Assembly: GCA_965112735.1 (NCBI GenBank)
Contig: OZ218953.1
Coordinates: 1,860,001-1,924,000 of the forward strand
DNA: 64,000 nucleotides
DNA from: Phaeosaccion multiseriatum
Lineage: Eukaryota > Ochrophyta, other classes
Direction: 5' to 3'
The notes beneath the pieces were generated by a model. The model saw only the letters and a program-made list of their open reading frames with translations, searched no databases and was not told the origin of the DNA. Shown piece after piece: positions 50,001 to 64,000 of the stretch (position 1 is its first letter; each line of letters opens with the position of its first letter). Position numbers and translations under genes: made by a program.

Positions 50001-51444
50001 CCAGGCGGTCAATGTGCGTGTCACTCACCCGGGAAATGTGAACGTACGCCATACCCTGGGGAGGAGCCACGGGGACAGTGGACGGCGGTGCTTTGCTACT
50101 GCCACCTCCACTTGCCGTTGTCGTCATCTCCACGTCCTGTGCGTCCGCCGCCGCCGCTGCTGCTGCCGCTGCCGCTGCGGCTGCTGGGCTGCTACTGCTT
50201 CCCCCTTCGGGGAGAGCGAGCAGTAGTCCCATGGCCGGGTCTACTCTCACCACTGTCGCTTCTCCGAGGATGGTGCCGAGGGGGAGGAGGTCCCGAGGCC
50301 CTCGCAGCTCCATGAGGTGCGGACGAAGAGAGAGGCGGATGGACTTGGTGAGATAGTCCACCACCAGCACCCTCGCCTTGACGGTCGTGCCAACCTTAAT
50401 CTCCTGTCGCCAGTCCTCTCCTCCCACCCCTCCGAAGTGGTTGTGGTCAATGCCTCCGGTGAAGAAGCCCAGCAAGGACACCAATGCACCATTGGCGAGG
50501 ATAGAGTCCACCGTGGCGGACACCAACATACCGGGCTTTATGCTGCGCAGGTTGAACTTGCCCCCTCCAGTGACGGCGCTGATGACTGCCTTCCTATTGA
50601 GACTGAGCTTGAGCAGTCGTGACCCGGAAGCCACACTCTTAACCACCGCTTCCACCGGCTGCCCCACGATGAGGCCTGCTGCTGTGTCCTTTCCGCCCTC
50701 TGCTGCTGCGTCCTTGTTGTGCACAAAGGCATTGATGCCAGGCAAGCCCACGTTGATGACGTATCCATGGTCCTCCACACTGCTCACAGCGCCCAGTACA
50801 GCACTCCCCTCCCTCAGCAGGTCCGGTGTGAGGCCCTTGTTGATGACCGAGGCCCGCATGGACAACTCAATCTGTCTCGCCCCGCTGTCCTTCTTGGCAC
50901 TGGAGAGCACTGCGCACCGCACCACGTCTCCCTCTTGGAAGAGCGTCCGCAGGGACAGTGCACTCGCGCCCTCCTCACTCATGGAGGCCAGCACATCACT
51001 CACCTCCTTCCTTCGCACCACCCCGCTGAGACTGCTCGGCAGAGCCACCACCACCTGCGCGTCTCCCACCTTGCTCACCACCCCGAGCATCAGTACGCCC
51101 TTCGTAATCTTTTTGAAGGAAACAAGCTCCAGCTTGGTGGCCTGCCCTCTCCTGCCCGTCACCACCATCCCAGCCCCGACGTCCAATGTGCTGGTGCTCG
51201 TGCTGCTGCTACCTCCTCTTCCCCCCGCGTCCGCCTCCGTAGAACTGGTGGGCTTGGGGCGCTTGGGTGCAGGCGGCTTCCGGGTCCCAAAGAGGGTGTC
51301 CCGGCTGGGGCCCTCCTCTTGCTCCGCGTCCTGCCTGCGCCGCCGCTTCTTGCCGTCCGCTGTTTGCTCATCCTGGGCCCGGCTGCTACTCCCTGAGCCG
51401 CCGTTGCTCGAGACCTGCTTCCCTCTGGGAAACAGCTCTGGCAT
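40148..51444 (-). CDS. RRP5: RRP5/PDCD11 rRNA-processing factor, 9 exons
   Basis: Minus-strand exons 49729-51444, 48875-49147, 47315-48707, 46263-46934, 45548-45901, 44683-45205, 43388-43877, 40896-42398 and 40148-40459 join in phase to 2411 aa (yeast 1729, human 1871). The N-terminus [10 protein letters not shown] matches the family start (xxxFPRG). Many S1 RNA-binding domains follow, recognisable by repeated patterns such as [66 protein letters not shown] and [11 protein letters not shown]. The C-terminal HAT repeats are present ([25 protein letters not shown], then [24 protein letters not shown]). RRP5 works in the nucleolus in cleavages giving both 18S and 5.8S/25S rRNA. The extra length comes from Lys/Glu blocks (46480-46740) and a 250-residue acidic Asp/Glu/Ser stretch between the last S1 and the HAT repeats. 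The frame is also open upstream to an ATG near 51606. Confidence 0.96.
40768..40831 (+). repeat. (CA)n in last RRP5 intron
   Basis: About 32 CA units, reading (GT)n on the coding strand, about 65 bp after the exon-8 donor. Confidence 0.95.
42681..43388 (-). repeat. 50-bp minisatellite, 14 copies, starting at the RRP5 exon-7 donor
   Basis: Units start every 50 bp at 42681, 42731 ... 43331, with a partial unit at 43381-43388 that is the real splice donor. On the coding strand each unit begins GTGAGTG and contains GTATCGGGTGGGTTGGG. Variation is confined to a few sites (AATTTT/AATCCT/AATTCT; CCTACC/CCCACC). One unit (42781) has lost the donor motif (CTCTCC instead of CTCACC). Confidence 0.97.
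43990..44082 (+). repeat. (GGAA)n in RRP5 intron 6
   Basis: GGAA units with GAAA and GGAT variants, reading (TTCC)n on the coding strand; part of the pyrimidine-rich body of the intron. Confidence 0.9.
46134..46250 (+). repeat. (CTTC)n and (CCCT)n tracts in RRP5 intron 4
   Basis: Two adjacent pyrimidine tetranucleotide arrays ending just before the exon-4 donor on the coding strand, where they read as purine-rich (GGAA/GGGA) sequence immediately after the donor GTCAGT. Confidence 0.9.
49152..49436 (+). repeat. (GGTT)n / GGTGGGTT array in RRP5 intron 1
   Basis: A 285-bp array of GGTT and GGTGGGTT units. On the coding strand it is CCAACC-type sequence running directly into the acceptor CCAACCAG at 49148, so the repeat forms the 3' splice site context. 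Confidence 0.95.
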
Positions 51445-51777
51445 CGTGAGCCCTATGTGGCCAACGACCCCACCTACCTCTCTTTCTACGCTTTCACGAC
51501 AGAGCCACCCGATCGGCCAAGATCCTGGAGAGTATGTCAACGATTGATGACTTGGGGAAGGAAAATCGAAAATCTTTTCAACGGGCCCCATCGCCATCTC
51601 CGCCATCAACCCCCCTCCGTTATGAGGAGAGGGTCATAGCGTGAAGCCGTGAATCCCGTACAGCTGCTGAGGAGAGGAGAGCGGGAGGTGTAGGGTAGAC
51701 TCTGCGGAGGAGAGAAGCGATTTTTGCCCAGATTGAGGGAAACAAATTGAGGAGGCACCGCGCCCCGTTAAAGCCCT
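51445..51777. promoter_or_regulatory. 333-bp divergent promoter region, RRP5 / VWA-MAPK
   Basis: The spacer between the chosen ATGs on opposite strands is free of repeat arrays. An in-frame extension of RRP5 could start near 51606, which would shorten it. Bidirectional promoter inferred. Confidence 0.4.
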
Positions 51778-60504
<8,727 letters not shown>

Positions 60505-61523
60505 AAATACAGACAAGAGGCGGCGTATGGGCAGACGGCAAACAGAGGCATATGGGCAGGCAGAGAAGTGGAAGACCGGTCCAGGCAGAGGCGCGGCGAC
60601 GGCCGTGTGTAGGGCGAGAGACCAGATCACCATCTCCACGCGCACACGCCCTTTCCCCCTCTACCTCTCTCTCTCTCTCGTAGAGATGCTTGATTCGTGC
60701 CTGGCCTGGCCGGGGCGGGGTAATGAGGTGGAAAGAAGCACAGGCTTCGGTGGCGTCCGTAAGTCCTACCGCATGCGCAACACACGCCCAAGCGCGCGGG
60801 CCGTTTCGGTTCGGACGCGCCCGATGGACCCACCCGAGGCGTGCACACACGTACTTATGCATACGTACGTGTGCATACGTACGTGCACATGGGGTGCCGT
60901 CTGCCCAGTCAGTCCAGAGACTCCAGAGTCAAGGACAGGCAAACGCGAGCGCGCTTGGTGTGGGGATGATTGGGGTAAGGTAACCCCCCCCCCCCAAAGT
61001 GGTGCCCCAAGTCCGTCCACCCGTCCAGCACATGTGATGTGGAGCCAACTGTGATGCCATGTGTCGTCTTGTGTTGCTAATACGCGCCACACCGTGTGCA
61101 TGCATGGCGTGGCATGGTGTGGTGTGGTTCCGTGGTGTGGTGTGGTTCCGTGGTGTGGCGTGGTTCCGTGGTGTGGTTCCGTGGTGTGGTTCCGTGGTGT
61201 GGTGTTGTCGTCTCTGCTGATGGTGATTTGGTCCGACGAGGGAAAGAGCAACTCCCTTTCACTTCCTCACACTGCTTTGGAAGGCTACCGTAATAACCAC
61301 GTCACATCCACACCCCATCGACCACACATGGGTCCTGGGCCATCAAGTCACCTTTCGCGGTCGGTTGGTCACCTTCTCTTCTCTCTCGCTTCACCTCACG
61401 GTCCCGTACGCCGTGGAGGCAACGCACAATAAGGATCGGGCGTAGGGAGCCCCTGGTCTTGTGTGCCCCCCCCCCCCCATCCCCCACACACCTGTCGAGG
61501 GACAAGAGCTCTCCAAGCCACCT

Positions 61524-61557
<34 letters not shown>

Positions 61558-61662
61558 AAGAGGGGCTCGTGTGACGGTGATGGTGATAGAGTGATGATAG
61601 TGGCAGTGAGAGAGGGGGGCAGAGGCTTACCTCACCACCCCATTGATCCCCCCAATGGTTGA
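60505..61662. other. Convergent intergenic region VWA-MAPK / NPRL3
   Basis: It holds 3' sequences of both genes, a palindromic CATACGTACGTG cluster near 60858-60892, a C-run (60983-60996), the GGTTCCGTGGTGT minisatellite, and a CA repeat at 61527-61556. No coding region recognised. Confidence 0.55.
61112..61206 (+). repeat. GGTTCCGTGGTGT minisatellite
   Basis: Five copies of a GGTTCCGTGGTGT-type unit with extra GTGTG spacers, within a GT-rich stretch. Confidence 0.8.
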
Positions 61663-62052
61663 TCACCTCAGACACACCACGAGGGACTCGTGATAGATGC
61701 TCATGACCTCCGCCACTTCGTCCGCGTCAAGCTGCTCCTCCCAAATGATGCGCCGCACATGCTTCCTGCCCTCTCGAAAGTAGGGGGCGAGCCTCTTGAA
61801 CAGGCGGAAGGCCGCGCTGCCGTCATCCAATTCGTCCAGGTAGGCCGTATATGCGGCGGCCAAGCGAGCTTCGTTGTCTCCCTCCTCGTCCACTGCTTCG
61901 CATACTGCTGCTGCTGTTTCAGAAGTCGTCTGAGCCCGTGTCTCAGTCTCGGCAAAGGTTCCCGCCGCCCCCGTCGCCGCGACCCCCTCCTCCTCCGCGT
62001 CATCCTCCTCTCCCCCCCCCCCTCCTCCTCCTCCTCCTCCTCCTCCTCCTCC

Positions 62053-62094
<42 letters not shown>

Positions 62095-63947
62095 CTACCA
62101 TAAGCGGTGGCATCGAGGTCATCCTGCTCTGCAAACCCCGACCCCCACGGACCTCTGCCCCTGCTGTTCGGAAGAGAAGGGCATACACAGACACAGTAGA
62201 TTGCACAAGACCGTAAAGGGTACGACAACACAAAGCAAGACGAAAGAAACATTCAATCATGGGTGTGTGCCTCCCCCTCTCCTCCTCCTCCTCCTCCTCC
62301 TCCTCCTCCTCCTCCTCTTGTTCTCACCGCTTGTGTGTCTTGTCCGAGGGAATGACGAGGTAGGCGTACTCCTGAAGCTGCACAAGGAGGCCCCGCTGGA
62401 GCAGCCATACGAGCATGTGGATCAGGGCAAGGTGGTTGCTCTGTTGGCGGGTGTAAGGGGGGGGGGGGGGGGGTAAGCGCACAAGTAGAGAGAGAGAGAA
62501 GACAGAGAGAGAGCGGGGCGAGAGAAGAGAGAGCGGGGTGGAGAGAGAAGAGAAAGAGAGAGAGACGGTGAGATAAGAAGGGCAGGGAGGAGGCGGGTGT
62601 GGTGGTGCGAGGAGAGAGTAGACAGACGTAACCCCTGACATCTGACATGCCCCTCTCCCGACTCGCTTGAGACACTGTAGTGCAGCCTTCCTTCCAGCGT
62701 AGCGCAGTGCCCTCCATCCTCCCTCCTACTTGTGCGCTGCTGCTCCCCTCCCCTCCCCTTACCCCCTCCCCTCTATTTTCCCTCCTCTTCCCTTCCCTCC
62801 CCTTCCCTCCCCTCCCCTCTATTTTCCCTCCTCTTCCCTTCCCTCCCCTCCCCTCACCCCCTCCTCTCCCCTCCCCTCCCCTCCCCTCACCCCCTCCCCT
62901 CCCCTCCTCTTCCCTTCCCTCCCCCTCCCCCCCACGCACCTTTCTCATACCGTCCATGATATCTCTCAAGGGCTGCCCTGACCCAAACAAGGACAAGATG
63001 TCTTGCAAGCCGTAACCCCATCTCGGAAACTTGCTCCCAAAGTCCATGGACAGGGTACTTCCTAGCGAAAGGTCCACCGTGGGCGCGGGCGTGACGGCAT
63101 ACACGTTGCTCGTGGCGATGGTGTCGATGGCTCGGCCGTGACCCCAATAAATGATATGTTGGGCCAAACGAAACACCTTTGAGGTAGCGGGGTAGTGGGG
63201 TTCACAGGTGGGGTAGAGGCACGGAGGTTTCCGAGGAGGAAAACCGTGAAGTCAAGGCAAGACCAGTCAAGTCAAGTCAAGTCAAAGAGAAGAAGCGTTA
63301 AAGCATGACAGGAGAGGGCGGAATGAGATTTGATCAATCAAGGAGGGAGAGGAGATGATATCAACCAATCAATGGAAGGAGAGGAGACCGCCTGAGCCCC
63401 GGCCCTCGTGGAACCAACCTTATGCAGCGGGACCTCCATCTCTACGGCAAGCTCTTGCAGAGAGCTGAGAGGAGTGGCCGCTCGGATGAGCTTCTTAATG
63501 TAGGGAGAACTGTCTAAGGGCAGCCGCGACAGCACCTACCATGCAATCATTCACGACAACCACAGGTCATATTCACAGCCACAGCCAAAGCCGTTTGTCA
63601 TACAGGCACATTGGGGGTGCGAGAATACCTTAGTTAGACGCGCCTTGCAGGGAAAAGCAGCACCCGGAGGAGGAGGAGGAGTAGTAGTAGTAGTAGTAGG
63701 AGGAGGAGGAGGAGCAGGAGGAGGAGGAGGAGGAGCAGGAGAAGGAGGGGGAAGGGGAGGAGGAGGAGGAGGAGGGGTCGACAAACTGAAACTGACCTCC
63801 TCTTCGTCTTCGAGCAGCAGCAGGGTTTGGTACGGCTGTAGGCAGACAGCAAGTGGACTGCCCTGCCCAGCCCCTCCCACCCTCCCGTTGGCGGCCCCGT
63901 CAGAAAAGCGCTCTCTCCCTTGTATGCGAAAAGAGAAGCTCAACCAT
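61663..63947 (-). CDS. NPRL3: NPRL3 (GATOR1 subunit), 5' end beyond window, frameshift in last exon
   Basis: Minus-strand exons 63797-63947, 63419-63535, 62940-63176, 62328-62440 and 61663-62163 (or 62160) encode the middle and C-terminus of a nitrogen-permease-regulator-3 protein. The first coding exons lie past 64000. Family features are PYQTLLLLEDEEE, LPLDSSPYIKKLIRAATPLSSLQEL, the HIIYWGHGRAIDTIATSNVYAVTPAP segment, HMLVWLLQRGLLVQLQEYAYL (winged-helix-like) and the C-terminal FRLFKRLAPYFREGRKHVRRIIW. NPRL3 pairs with NPRL2 and DEPDC5 to inhibit TORC1 at the lysosome or vacuole when amino acids are low. In the last exon the frame entering after the acceptor (AEQDDLDATAYGSDD, then poly-Asp/Glu) is not the frame of the conserved C-terminus. 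The shift coincides with an 11-C run at 62012-62022 (plus strand); 12 or 9 bases would restore one frame. This is a probable base-count error, or else a genuine break. Confidence 0.88.
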
Positions 63948-64000
63948 CTGTGAGTAGAGAGAGAGAGAGGGAGCGAGCAAGCGAGCGAGCAAGCAACCAC

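Noticed and set aside
51444-51609. Upstream in-frame ATG extension of RRP5
   Set aside because: The 54 extra residues look like untranslated sequence, and the family N-terminus (FPRG) lies directly after the ATG at 51444. The upstream start is kept only as an alternative.

Overview
The window is nuclear DNA from an intron-rich, GC-rich protist. It is most likely a photosynthetic stramenopile (ochrophyte alga). Three observations support this. First, a 78-aa protein (38329-39203) starts with a signal peptide ending ASA|FVP-like (ASAVAFVP), the plastid-import signature of heterokont algae. Second, there is a homologue of the ciliary basal-body protein DZIP1, so the organism probably makes flagellate cells. 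Third, all of about 75 reconstructed introns are GT-AG, mostly GTGAG/GTAAG/GTGCG donors, and they are packed with microsatellites. The exact class cannot be fixed from this sequence.

I rebuilt 14 genes by joining exons so that splice sites, reading phase and protein family agree. In order: FAM241-like membrane protein (-), cysteine-rich protein (+), small tail-anchored protein (-), ABCC/MRP transporter of 22 exons (+), PPP-type phosphatase (+), mitochondrial PDK/BCKDK-type kinase (-), ribonuclease kappa-like protein (+), DZIP1 (-), NUDC (+), poly(A)-binding protein (-), small plastid-targeted protein (+), ribosome-biogenesis factor RRP5 (-), a VWA-domain/ERK-like MAP-kinase fusion (+), and NPRL3 of the GATOR1 complex (-, running off the right edge).

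The strands alternate almost perfectly, giving six head-to-head pairs with spacers of 170-756 bp that are probably shared promoters. Several genes serve core growth functions: ribosome assembly (RRP5), mRNA translation and stability (PABP), TOR nutrient sensing (NPRL3), mitochondrial carbon entry (PDK) and protein folding/dynein (NUDC). They are not an operon or a cluster with one evident pathway.

The most unusual item is the single gene at 51778-60504. It joins an N-terminal von Willebrand A domain, with its downstream beta and helical regions, to a complete MAP-kinase domain carrying a TEY activation motif. Its kinase part also contains a decayed duplicate of one exon that would act as a premature-stop exon, and an activation-loop splice junction whose best donor is out of phase. 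Other notable features are a 14-copy 50-bp minisatellite whose unit contains a 5' splice site and which begins exactly at a real donor, introns with purine-rich 5' arms and pyrimidine-rich 3' arms, and an apparent frameshift at an 11-C run in the NPRL3 gene.
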